Source: Desulfovibrio sp.
Lineage (GTDB): Bacteria > Desulfobacterota > Desulfovibrionia > Desulfovibrionales > Desulfovibrionaceae
NCBI GenBank assembly: GCA_009773975.1
Contig: VSMX01000019.1
Coordinates: 1-22,100, forward strand
Reading direction: 5' to 3'
DNA length: 22,100 bases
The notes beneath the pieces were generated by a model. That model was given only the letters and a program-made list of their open reading frames with translations. It was not told the origin of the DNA and made no database searches. Numbering within the stretch: the first letter of the stretch is position 1; each line of letters begins with the position of its first letter. A program made the position numbers and the translations under genes. Below, in pieces: positions 6,766 through 13,950 of the stretch.

Positions 6766-7047
6766 ATGTCGATGATACAGAATAATTATTCCCTGGACAC
6801 ATTATCAAGACAAGACGACGCCGTGAATGAAGACGAGCAGAATCTTGCCCGGTTAAATCGTTATCTGGCTATTTTGGAAAACAACAGAAAGGCCGCCAGT
6901 TTTGTTCCGGACGAAGCCCTCATGGCTCTGGACATGGCGGAATTTGTTCGCCAGCGCCTGCATGACAGAAATCTGCAAAGCAGTCCTTCCGCAGCGCGCA
7001 TGGCCCTTTCTCTCGTGCAGAGGCCTGTAAGGGCCCCCATGCAATAA
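6766..7047 (+). CDS. Small unknown protein under flagellar sigma-28 control
   Basis: A 93-aa protein with no family I recognise. The N-terminal 30 residues (MSMIQNNYSLDTLSRQDDAV) are polar; the rest is predicted helical (LARLNRYLAILENNRKAA and MALDMAEFVRQRLHDRN) and the C-terminus is basic. It has no signal peptide, membrane segment or cysteine. I chose the ATG at 6766 because GGAGGA ends six bases before it; an ATG at 6760 abuts that motif and is too close. The gene is bracketed by a sigma-28 promoter and a strong terminator, so it is a single-gene unit. The promoter implies co-expression with flagellin and late motility genes. Size would suit FlgM, but the FlgM C-terminal motif is not seen. 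Confidence 0.8.
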   Translation: MSMIQNNYSLDTLSRQDDAVNEDEQNLARLNRYLAILENNRKAASFVPDEALMALDMAEFVRQRLHDRNLQSSPSAARMALSLVQRPVRAPMQ

Positions 7048-7139
7048 AAAAGTAACGACGCGCTCCCCCGCGCCCTACAGCCTCACCTTTCCGACATGAA
7101 GGCAGGCGTTCCATTACCAGATATCACTGCTCAATATCC

Positions 7140-7172
7140 AGAAGGCGCCCGTGGGGGGCGCCTTCTTTTTTT
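7140..7172 (+). terminator. Strong intrinsic terminator
   Basis: AGAAGGCGCCC (7140-7150) pairs with GGGCGCCTTCT (7156-7166) over a 5-nt loop and runs into a T-tract (7166-7172). It ends the sigma-28 small gene and also separates it from the convergent wzt-like gene. Confidence 0.9.
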
Positions 7173-7184
7173 GTTGTTTCCGGA

Positions 7185-8543
7185 TCATTTGTCTATCGAC
7201 AAGCTTATATTCCGCATGGGTATGCCCATCATGCCTGTCTGGCAGCTGGAGGCCACGGATTGCAGCATCAGCGCCTCGTGTTTCCAGTCATGCTGGATAT
7301 TTTCAGCCTGGGTGCCTTCGGCCACGGCAATCGAGATGCTGTAATCGCCTTTTTCCAGTATGGGCATGGTGAAGGAAAATCTTGCGGTCAGGCGCTGGCC
7401 CTTGCGGACAATCAGCGGCCTGTCCCGGTAGGTGATGTAGGTATTGTCGCCAAAAAGATGCTGTCCGTAGCGATTGCGCAGCAGAAAGCCCACAATGGGG
7501 CCACAGATATCCTGGCGGGCCTCCAGCCTTGCTTCCAGGATGACGCGTTCCCCGCCCACAATCCAGTTGACCGGCCGCCCCTGGCCATCCAGCAAAAAGG
7601 CGTTGGTAATGGTAATGCCTTTTTTTCCGAAGGACGCGCTTTCCTCGTTGAAGGCGAAAACCTCGATATCGTTGCGATACTTGCCGGCATTGATCAAATC
7701 GGCCCGCATATCGCGGTATTCAAAGGCTTCCAGGTCAACCTGCTCCTGTTTCGGCTCTTCCCGGGGCTGCGCGCTGGCTCCCTGCTTTTCCTCATACATA
7801 TCCTTCATATAGGTTTCGGTAACGTCTTTCGGGTCTCCATCCTGCTTTACACGGCCGTGCTCAAGCAGGATCACGCGGTTGCAGAGGCTGTTGACGGCGG
7901 AAATGTCATGGCTGACAAAAATGACTGTATGCTCGTCCATGAACTTGCGCATGAAGCGCATGCACTTTTGGGTAAAAAAGGCGTCCCCCACGGCCAGGGC
8001 CTCGTCAATGATCATGATGTCGGCATCCACATGGGCGATTACCGAAAAAGCCAGGCGCAGGGTCATGCCGCTGGAATAGTTTTTTACAGGCTGATCAATA
8101 AAATCGCCTATATCGGCAAAGGCGGCGATGGAATCGAATCTTTCGTCGATTTCTTTCTGGCCCAGGCCCAGGATCGCGGCATTGAGCAGCACGTTTTCGC
8201 GGCCCGTGAATTCGGGATTGAAGCCGCTGCCCAGCTCCAGCAGGGCTGCCACGCGGCCGTTGATCGAGATTGTGCCAGATGACGGCGCGAGAGTGCCGGA
8301 AATAATTTGCAGAAGGGTTGACTTGCCGGCGCCATTGCGGCCGATGATGCCCAGGCATTCGCCCTTGCCGAGCTCGAAAGATATGTCCCTGAGCGCCCAG
8401 AATGGCTCGAAAAACTGTTTCTTGCCGCGGCAAACCATCTGGAAAAGCCTGTGGGCAGGCTTTTTGTACATTTCGTAATATTTTGAAACACGCGACACCG
8501 AGATCGCGCAGCCCGCATTGCCCTGGCTGTTTTCCGCGCCCAT
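7185..8543 (-). CDS. Wzt-like polysaccharide ABC exporter ATPase
   Basis: The 452-aa protein is the ATPase half of an O-antigen/teichoic-acid type exporter that moves a lipid-linked glycan across the inner membrane. The nucleotide-binding domain (about 12-245) has Walker A GRNGAGKST (68-76), signature SSGM (157-160), Walker B IMIIDE (176-181) and switch H212. After a Glu/Gln-rich linker (250-270) comes a beta-rich C-terminal domain (about 285-450) like Wzt_C, which reads the modified end of the glycan chain. The ATG at 8541-8543 has AAGGGG 7 nt upstream; an in-frame TTG two codons earlier is too close to it. The permease partner (Wzm) is not in the window. It is divergent from the OafA-like acyltransferase, suggesting a shared role in glycan modification. 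Confidence 0.92.
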   Translation of the reverse strand: MGAENSQGNAGCAISVSRVSKYYEMYKKPAHRLFQMVCRGKKQFFEPFWALRDISFELGKGECLGIIGRNGAGKSTLLQIISGTLAPSSGTISINGRVAALLELGSGFNPEFTGRENVLLNAAILGLGQKEIDERFDSIAAFADIGDFIDQPVKNYSSGMTLRLAFSVIAHVDADIMIIDEALAVGDAFFTQKCMRFMRKFMDEHTVIFVSHDISAVNSLCNRVILLEHGRVKQDGDPKDVTETYMKDMYEEKQGASAQPREEPKQEQVDLEAFEYRDMRADLINAGKYRNDIEVFAFNEESASFGKKGITITNAFLLDGQGRPVNWIVGGERVILEARLEARQDICGPIVGFLLRNRYGQHLFGDNTYITYRDRPLIVRKGQRLTARFSFTMPILEKGDYSISIAVAEGTQAENIQHDWKHEALMLQSVASSCQTGMMGIPMRNISLSIDK

Positions 8544-8589
8544 TCGCAAGCCCCTTTATTTGTGCGGATAATGAAATCCATGGGCATTT

Positions 8590-8618
8590 CTTATATATCG
8601 CGCGTTTTATGAGGTCAA
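8590..8618 (-). promoter_or_regulatory. Sigma-70 promoter of the wzt-like gene
   Basis: On the minus strand TTGACC (8613-8618), a 17-bp spacer and TATAAG (8590-8595): five of six matches in each box. It lies 47 bp upstream of the wzt ATG in the 119-bp divergent region. Confidence 0.75.
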
Positions 8619-8662
8619 ACCCGCGCATTGCAAGACTGGACGTTTGCAATTAAAAACAGGTC

Positions 8663-10654
8663 ATGAAATTTATCGAAAGTTTTTTCCAGTCCAGGGATTA
8701 CCGGCCCGATGTGGACGGCCTGCGCGCCTTTGCTGTGCTTGCCGTCATGCTTTTTCACGCCTGGCCCGGCCAGTTCGGTTTCGGGATCTTTGGCGTGGAT
8801 GTTTTCTTTGTCATTTCCGGCTACCTGATTACAAAAATCATCCTCAAGGATATTGCCCGCGGCGATTTCAGCCTCAAGAAGTTTTACCAGCGCCGCATCT
8901 TGCGCATCCTGCCGCCACTTGTCTTCATTCTTTTCGCCTGCCTTGCCGCGGGCTTTTTTTTGCTGACAGCCGGAGAATACGCGCGCCTTGGCGCCAACGC
9001 CAGGGCGGGAGCGTTTTTTGGGGGCAATTTTTTCCTGATGGCCGAAGCCGGCTATTTTGACGTGGCAAGCAGCCTGAAGCCGCTATTGCATCTCTGGTCG
9101 CTCGGCATCGAGGAGCAATTCTACATTGTCTATCCTTTTCTGCTCTTGCTGGCCGCAAGGTATTCCACAACGCTTTTCGTGATTGCGCTGCTTGGCGGCC
9201 TGTCGCTTTTGGCCGGCCCGCAAATCAGCGCCAGGCTTTTTGGAGACGACGGCGTTGCCCGCTACTATTCGCCCCTGGTTCGCGCTTTTGATCTCTGCGC
9301 CGGCGCACTTGTCGCAATCTGCGCGCAAAACAGGCGCGGCTATCCCAAAAATGGCGCATTGTTCGCCTTTCCGGGCCTCATGCTGCTTGTTGTTTCCTGC
9401 CTTGTAATCGATTCGTCAAAGCCCTGGCCCTCCTGGCTGACACTCTTGCCGGTTGGCGGCATTGCGCTGCTCATCTGGGCCGGGCCGCTCAATTCCATAA
9501 ACAGGCTCTTGTTTGCCAATCGGCCGGCCGTTTTTGTGGGGCTGATTTCCTACGAGCTGTATCTCTGGCACTGGCCCCTGCTCTCCTTTGCCAATATTCT
9601 TGCCGGCGGCCAGGAACATGTGGCCGGCCTCGCAAAAGCCGCCCTGCTTTTTGCCGCAATCGCCCTGGCCTTTCTTCTCTTTTATTATTTTGGCCTGCCA
9701 ATCCGCAGAAAATACAGGGAAAGCAAAATAATGAGTCTTGCGCTTTTGGCCGTTCTTGCCGCGGCCGGCCTTTGCGGCCATTTTGTGCTCAAGGCGGACG
9801 GGCTGCCGGCCAGGCTTGAGCGGCCCGCGGCCCTGAAAGGCTGGGAAGCGCCAATCGTGCGGGCGGACATGGCCCGCGCCGCCCAGTATTTTCCCAAATG
9901 GCGCGAATATACGGACGGAGCCAACCAGCCCGCGCTGGAAGATTCGCCCGGGGAGCTCGACATTGCCCTGCTTGGCGATTCCCACGCCCAGCAGCTTTAT
10001 GCCGGCCTGCGCGAGGCCCTGGAAGGCGAAAAGAAAATCGGGGTCTTTCCCGTCAGCGGCCAGGCGCCCTTCATGGATGTCGCCACCATGACCGAAAACT
10101 TCGGCAATTATCGCAAAAACGGCTGGCGCCTGATGAACGAGGCCTACAGGACTGTTCTCGACAACCCGAATATCAAGACCGTGATTTTGGCCCATAATCC
10201 CGATTGCAGCATGAATGACGCCCTGGACCCGCACAACCCCGCGGACAGGGACGGCAGGGCCATCATGGAGCGGGCCATGCGCGAGAGCCTGGCGGCGCTG
10301 CAAAAGGCCGGCAAGAATGTCATCCTCGTCCTGGATAACCCGGCCCTGGACTTTGACCCGGCCAGCCTTGAGCCCCGGCCCATATCCTTACTTGACCGGG
10401 CCGGCAAGATGGAGCGGGAAAAAGCCGAAGCCAGTCCGGCAAGATTATGGTATAATGCCTTGTGCGAAAAAATGGCGGCCGAATTTGCCAATGTGCGCCT
10501 GGCCGATCTTTTCGAAGCCTTTTGCGATGAAAAAAGCTGCGTGGCCTACAAGGACGGCCAGCCGCTATACTGGGACAGGGGACACTTGACCCTGGAAGGC
10601 TCGCGGCTCGCGGCCAGGTATTTGCTGGGGAAGTTGGGGATGGAGCGAATGTAA
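8663..10654 (+). CDS. OafA-like acyltransferase-3 membrane protein with SGNH domain
   Basis: A 663-aa O-acyltransferase that typically adds acetyl groups to lipopolysaccharide O-antigen or other exported glycans. Residues 14-375 form the multi-pass acyltransferase-3 membrane domain: RPDVDGLRA (14-22) with H32, GVDVFFVISGYLI (44-56), LLHLWSLGIEEQFY (141-154) and SYELYLWHWP (296-305). Residues about 430-660 are a periplasmic SGNH hydrolase-like domain with GDSH (438-441, S440) and the C-terminal Asp/His pair in WDRGHL (D638, H641). The length and order are those of OafA-type fusions. CAGG lies 3 nt before the ATG, a modest site. It is divergent from the Wzt-like ATPase and convergent with the large surface-protein gene. 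Specificity cannot be told from the sequence. Confidence 0.93.
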   Translation: MKFIESFFQSRDYRPDVDGLRAFAVLAVMLFHAWPGQFGFGIFGVDVFFVISGYLITKIILKDIARGDFSLKKFYQRRILRILPPLVFILFACLAAGFFLLTAGEYARLGANARAGAFFGGNFFLMAEAGYFDVASSLKPLLHLWSLGIEEQFYIVYPFLLLLAARYSTTLFVIALLGGLSLLAGPQISARLFGDDGVARYYSPLVRAFDLCAGALVAICAQNRRGYPKNGALFAFPGLMLLVVSCLVIDSSKPWPSWLTLLPVGGIALLIWAGPLNSINRLLFANRPAVFVGLISYELYLWHWPLLSFANILAGGQEHVAGLAKAALLFAAIALAFLLFYYFGLPIRRKYRESKIMSLALLAVLAAAGLCGHFVLKADGLPARLERPAALKGWEAPIVRADMARAAQYFPKWREYTDGANQPALEDSPGELDIALLGDSHAQQLYAGLREALEGEKKIGVFPVSGQAPFMDVATMTENFGNYRKNGWRLMNEAYRTVLDNPNIKTVILAHNPDCSMNDALDPHNPADRDGRAIMERAMRESLAALQKAGKNVILVLDNPALDFDPASLEPRPISLLDRAGKMEREKAEASPARLWYNALCEKMAAEFANVRLADLFEAFCDEKSCVAYKDGQPLYWDRGHLTLEGSRLAARYLLGKLGMERM

Positions 10655-10670
10655 AATATGTTTTTTATGC

Positions 10671-10709
10671 CGCCCCGGGATACCGGGGCGCGGCCGCATG
10701 GCCGCGCCC
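10671..10709. repeat. Two overlapping GC-rich hairpins between convergent genes
   Basis: CGCCCCGG (10671-10678) pairs with CCGGGGCG (10683-10690), and GGGCGCGGCC (10686-10695) pairs with GGCCGCGCCC (10700-10709). The stems share 10686-10690, so only one can form fully at a time. They sit between the ends of the acyltransferase and the surface protein. Neither strand has a T-tract after the stems; the T-run on the plus strand precedes them. Likely termination aids, but not canonical. Confidence 0.55.
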
Positions 10710-10730
10710 GACAAATGGCAGCCCCGCAAG

Positions 10731-13556
10731 CTACAGGGCGGCGACCGTACCCTGGTTCAGTTCTGCCTGCGTGTCCACGCCAAGCAGGTGAACCAGCAGG
10801 TTTTGCCCATTATCCACAAAATATGTGCCGTTCAGGTCGCTGGCAGCCGTAACGGTAAAACTCCCGGCATGTCCACCCAGCCCTGTCTGGATGTAAGCAT
10901 CCTGAAGCTGGTCTACATATTCATAGCCAAAGTCCCGCAATATTTTTTTGGCCTCTTCCGCGCTTCCAATTGGAGACTGGTTAAAATTGCCGATTTTCAG
11001 GGAATTGTTCCCCACGGTCCAGTCCTCTATATTCACAATGCTTTTGGCCAGGGTGTTCCCGGTGATCTGGATGCTGTCGTTGCCCTGGCCCGCATTTATC
11101 GTAGCTGACCGGATGTTCCCTGAGCCGGCCGCGCCGTGCATGGTGAGCGAAATTGAGTCATCGCCTCCGCGGGAATTGATTATCGTGCCGCTGCCGCTTG
11201 CAATTGCGGAAATATTGTCATCGCCCCAGGCGCCCGTATAATAAAGGGTCTCGGCAAAAATCGAAACCGGCCTGGCTCTCCCCTCAAGTTCGCCATGGAT
11301 ATTGCCGCTGGACCTGCCAGCGTCAACATTTACGATGCCTGTGTCCGAACCGCCGATTTGACCCAGCAAGTTCAGGCTGCCCGCGCCGAAAACATCAATA
11401 TCAATATCGCCGCCAACGGCATTGCCCAGAGGCGCGTCTATCCGGATGGCGTTGCTTGCCGCGCCATCCGAATGCAGATCGACTTCGGCGACATTGCCCA
11501 GATTCAGGACATCGGAGGCTTCAACTATCAGACTGCCGTTCGCCGTAACCGACAAGGCCGTGGCCTTCGGGGCATTGAGAACGCCGACGACGGACACGTC
11601 GCCGGACTGGCTTGTGTTCCCGATCGTCACGCTTCCGGCATTGAAAATGTTGAAGGCGCCGCCGCCCAGCGCGGCGTTGGCGGAATCCGCGATAGTTACG
11701 CTTCCGGTTGTGCCGGCCGTAAGGTTTACACCGACTGACTCCACTGCGCCAGAACTGGAATCTGGATCCCCGCTCGCCATATAGTTCAGGTCAAACGCGC
11801 CGCCGCCCAGCACAACGTTGTTGTTATTGTTCTGCTGATCTTCCCCAAGCGGAGCGCCGGCATTGGTTACAGTCAATGTGGGAGACACGCCGTCCATGTT
11901 AAACATCGCGACATCGGTGTTATAAACCTGGAGGCCCTTCAGGCCGCTGACGTTGGCCGCGTCAATAGTAACCTCGCCGCGCGACGGATTGTTATAGAGA
12001 TCAAGTGTTTCAAAATTGCTCATTGTTGGCGCAAACGAGGAGCTGCCATAAAATGTAAGCGTGTCGCCATCGCCCGCGCCTCCGTCAAAGACCGGATTCG
12101 TCTGGAAGCCGTTGATGAATACATGGTCGTTGCCAGCGCCGCTCCGGACATTGCCCAGGACGCAGTCCTGGAGATCGGCGACAATATTGCCGCTGGCTGT
12201 CAGGGCATCAAAATTGGCCAGCGAATTGTCAACATTCCTGATATGGATTGACGAGACGCCGCCAACATTGAGGTTTACGATATTGTTCTCGTTACCGGCA
12301 AGATCCAGATAATTGTCGCCGGAAGAAGGCACAACGTTCAGGGTCTCCACCCCGGGGACAACGACTTGCGCGTACCTTGCGGGCGTAAAAGCCGCTCCCC
12401 CGCCTGTTGCCGCATTGCCGACGGAATTGAGCGCAAGGCCCATGCTGTCATCCGCGCTGCTGATGGCAGGCCACACAAACTGCAGATTGGTTGTGGTGTC
12501 GCCCTGGGCATTGTTTATTGTGAACATCTGCTCGGTGGTCTGCAGGTTTTGCACAGTGAAAGGCCCTTTGACGCAATTGAACGCCCAGCTTTGGGTGCCG
12601 ATTACGTCATGGGCGTTGAAAACAAGGGCGCTTCCCCGGCCCGCGCTTTCATTTGTCAGGACAATTTGCTCGACATTCTTGATGTAGCCGCCATCGGAAA
12701 AGCCAAGGAAATTGCCGTTCATTGCCAGGCTTACCGTGTCATTGCCAGGGCCGCCCTCAATCCTGTCTGTATCCTGAAAAGACGAGGCGTTGTTATTCCC
12801 CGTCCAGAGGCCGTAAAGATTTGTGCTTCCGTCGCCAAGAATATAGGGCGATTTGCCTGCCTCCATGGCCACGTCGCCCCAGGTCGGCTGTATCGGCCAG
12901 ACATGATTGCCCCAGGGCTCCCAGTTGCCGGGATTGACCTTGTCCTCCACCTCCTGGATAAGTTCGGCCTGCTCCCCGGCAGAATTGGCGGGCAGATTCA
13001 TGATCGCGTTCAGGCCGTGATCGCGAAAATAGTTTTGCACGTCCTCTACAGTCCAGTCGTCCTTGCCGTCAAAGCCCACGGTTTCGTCCGGATTTTCCCA
13101 GCTGTTCAGCTGCTCGACCTTGTTTTCCCAGAATGCTTCCTGATCCAGACTGTTGGACGGGTTGACCCCTTCCTCGAACTGTCCGACAAGCGTGTAATGG
13201 TCCCAGGCCGAAAGGCCCGCGCGATCGAAGGCTTCCAGAAGCTGCTGCATGGTCCAGGCCGAATTGCCGTCCCAGCCAGTGCCTCCCATGTAGGGGAGGC
13301 TGTTCAGCTGCCGGGCCTTGAAGGCCAGGTATTCCGGCACCACGAAATATGGGCTGGGGCTGACGTTGTTGGCGTTGCCGTAATCCACAAAGTTGGAGTA
13401 CGGCGTCTGGCCGGCCGCCAGAATGGTTTGCAGCACCTGCTGGTTCGTCCAGTCGCTGCGTCCGTCCATAAAGAGCAGCGAACATTCCTTGACCTTTTCG
13501 TTCAGATACGCGCCCTGCACAAACCAGTTGGGCGCCGACGCTGTGAAGTCCGGCAT
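10731..13556 (-). CDS. Large RTX-like secreted/surface protein
   Basis: A 941-aa acidic protein, rich in Gly, Asn, Asp and Ser with no N-terminal signal peptide, as in type I secreted proteins. The N-terminus holds three related modules (about 28-86, 92-152, 158-210), each opening DG-x2-(D/A)WT followed by a helix ending in (A/H)G. The rest (about 260-840) is beta-repeat rich with RTX-like Gly/Asp motifs at GGPGNDTV (268-275), SGAGNDHV (472-479), DGGAGDGDT (491-499) and AGQGNDSI (822-829), plus a run of five Asn (576-580). The last ~100 residues may carry the secretion signal. The layout recalls RsaA-like S-layer and RTX adhesins. No exporter genes are nearby. A G-run (GGGGGG) lies 6 nt before the ATG. 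The role as S-layer or adhesin is inferred. Confidence 0.8.
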   Translation of the reverse strand: MPDFTASAPNWFVQGAYLNEKVKECSLLFMDGRSDWTNQQVLQTILAAGQTPYSNFVDYGNANNVSPSPYFVVPEYLAFKARQLNSLPYMGGTGWDGNSAWTMQQLLEAFDRAGLSAWDHYTLVGQFEEGVNPSNSLDQEAFWENKVEQLNSWENPDETVGFDGKDDWTVEDVQNYFRDHGLNAIMNLPANSAGEQAELIQEVEDKVNPGNWEPWGNHVWPIQPTWGDVAMEAGKSPYILGDGSTNLYGLWTGNNNASSFQDTDRIEGGPGNDTVSLAMNGNFLGFSDGGYIKNVEQIVLTNESAGRGSALVFNAHDVIGTQSWAFNCVKGPFTVQNLQTTEQMFTINNAQGDTTTNLQFVWPAISSADDSMGLALNSVGNAATGGGAAFTPARYAQVVVPGVETLNVVPSSGDNYLDLAGNENNIVNLNVGGVSSIHIRNVDNSLANFDALTASGNIVADLQDCVLGNVRSGAGNDHVFINGFQTNPVFDGGAGDGDTLTFYGSSSFAPTMSNFETLDLYNNPSRGEVTIDAANVSGLKGLQVYNTDVAMFNMDGVSPTLTVTNAGAPLGEDQQNNNNNVVLGGGAFDLNYMASGDPDSSSGAVESVGVNLTAGTTGSVTIADSANAALGGGAFNIFNAGSVTIGNTSQSGDVSVVGVLNAPKATALSVTANGSLIVEASDVLNLGNVAEVDLHSDGAASNAIRIDAPLGNAVGGDIDIDVFGAGSLNLLGQIGGSDTGIVNVDAGRSSGNIHGELEGRARPVSIFAETLYYTGAWGDDNISAIASGSGTIINSRGGDDSISLTMHGAAGSGNIRSATINAGQGNDSIQITGNTLAKSIVNIEDWTVGNNSLKIGNFNQSPIGSAEEAKKILRDFGYEYVDQLQDAYIQTGLGGHAGSFTVTAASDLNGTYFVDNGQNLLVHLLGVDTQAELNQGTVAAL

Positions 13557-13633
13557 TTTGTTCCCCCCGTGTAAAATTTAATTATTGCCCGCGACACTGG
13601 AGAAATTGTCGGTCCCGGTATCGCATAATCGTT

Positions 13634-13674
13634 ATATTTTTAATGGCATGGATATTTTTAATGGCATGGATATT
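13634..13674 (-). repeat. 18-bp tandem repeat in the surface-protein promoter region
   Basis: ATATTTTTAATGGCATGG occurs twice without a mismatch (13634-13651 and 13652-13669), followed by a 5-bp partial copy. On the minus strand a -10-like TATAAC (13631-13636) overlaps the edge of the array, and each unit supplies a -35-like TTAAAA. The array therefore lies across the likely promoter of the large surface protein, about 75 bp before its ATG. The remainder of 13557-13745 shows nothing else I can support. Confidence 0.7.
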
Positions 13675-13749
13675 ATGTTGTCTGGCTCTGTGCCATGCTG
13701 TGCAAATGGATTTGCGCCGCCGTGAAACGCGCCATGTCCGTCGCAAAGT

Positions 13750-13784
13750 AAAAGGCACTTACTGCCAAATTGCCGTAAGTGCCT
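13750..13784 (-). terminator. Intrinsic terminator of tRNA-fMet
   Basis: On the minus strand AGGCACTTAC (13775-13784) pairs perfectly with GTAAGTGCCT (13753-13762) across a 12-nt loop and runs into TTTT (13750-13753). It begins 8 bp after the tRNA CCA end. Confidence 0.85.
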
Positions 13785-13792
13785 GAAATTCC

Positions 13793-13869
13793 TGGTTGCG
13801 GAGGCAGGATTTGAACCTGCGGCCTTTGGGTTATGAGCCCAACGAGCTACCGAGCTGCTCCACTCCGCG
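13793..13869 (-). tRNA. Initiator tRNA-fMet (anticodon CAT)
   Basis: A 77-nt tRNA with encoded CCA (13793-13795). It has the initiator hallmarks: a C1-A72 mismatch at the top of an otherwise paired acceptor stem (CGCGGAG with CTCCGCA) and three G-C pairs next to the anticodon loop (GGG-CTCATAA-CCC). The T arm GCAGGTTCAAATCCTGC and D arm GAGCAGCTCGGTAGCTC are normal. It has its own promoter and terminator and lies between recD2 and the surface-protein gene. It is intact, with no sign of an integrated element. Confidence 0.97.
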
Positions 13870-13885
13870 TCATTGCGTGAATATT

Positions 13886-13914
13886 TATTTATGCCGCTTC
13901 GCTGTAAAGGTCAA
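13886..13914 (-). promoter_or_regulatory. Sigma-70 promoter of tRNA-fMet
   Basis: On the minus strand TTGACC (13909-13914), a 17-bp spacer and TAAATA (13886-13891) lie 16 bp before the tRNA 5' end, the expected distance for a short tRNA leader. Confidence 0.8.
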
Positions 13915-13950
13915 GAAAAAAATTCGGCAAAATCAAAAATCACGCAAGCG

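Noticed and set aside
6766..7047. FlgM anti-sigma factor as the identity of the sigma-28-driven protein
   Set aside because: Size and promoter would fit, but the conserved FlgM C-terminal helix pattern is not visible.
10671..10709. Canonical intrinsic terminator for the acyltransferase or surface protein
   Set aside because: The stems are strong but no T-tract follows on either strand, so I listed it only as an inverted repeat.
12366..13574. 402-codon plus-strand frame opposite the surface protein N-terminus
   Set aside because: The minus-strand protein has clear internal repeats and RTX-like motifs; the opposite frame has none and lacks a ribosome-binding site.
13634..13674. CRISPR-like array
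   Set aside because: The units are 18 bp, directly abutting, with no spacers; it is a simple tandem duplication.
13793..13869. tRNA-fMet as an attachment site for the integrase
   Set aside because: The tRNA is intact, lies about 12 kb from the integrase, and I see no duplicated 3' tRNA segment near the integrase.
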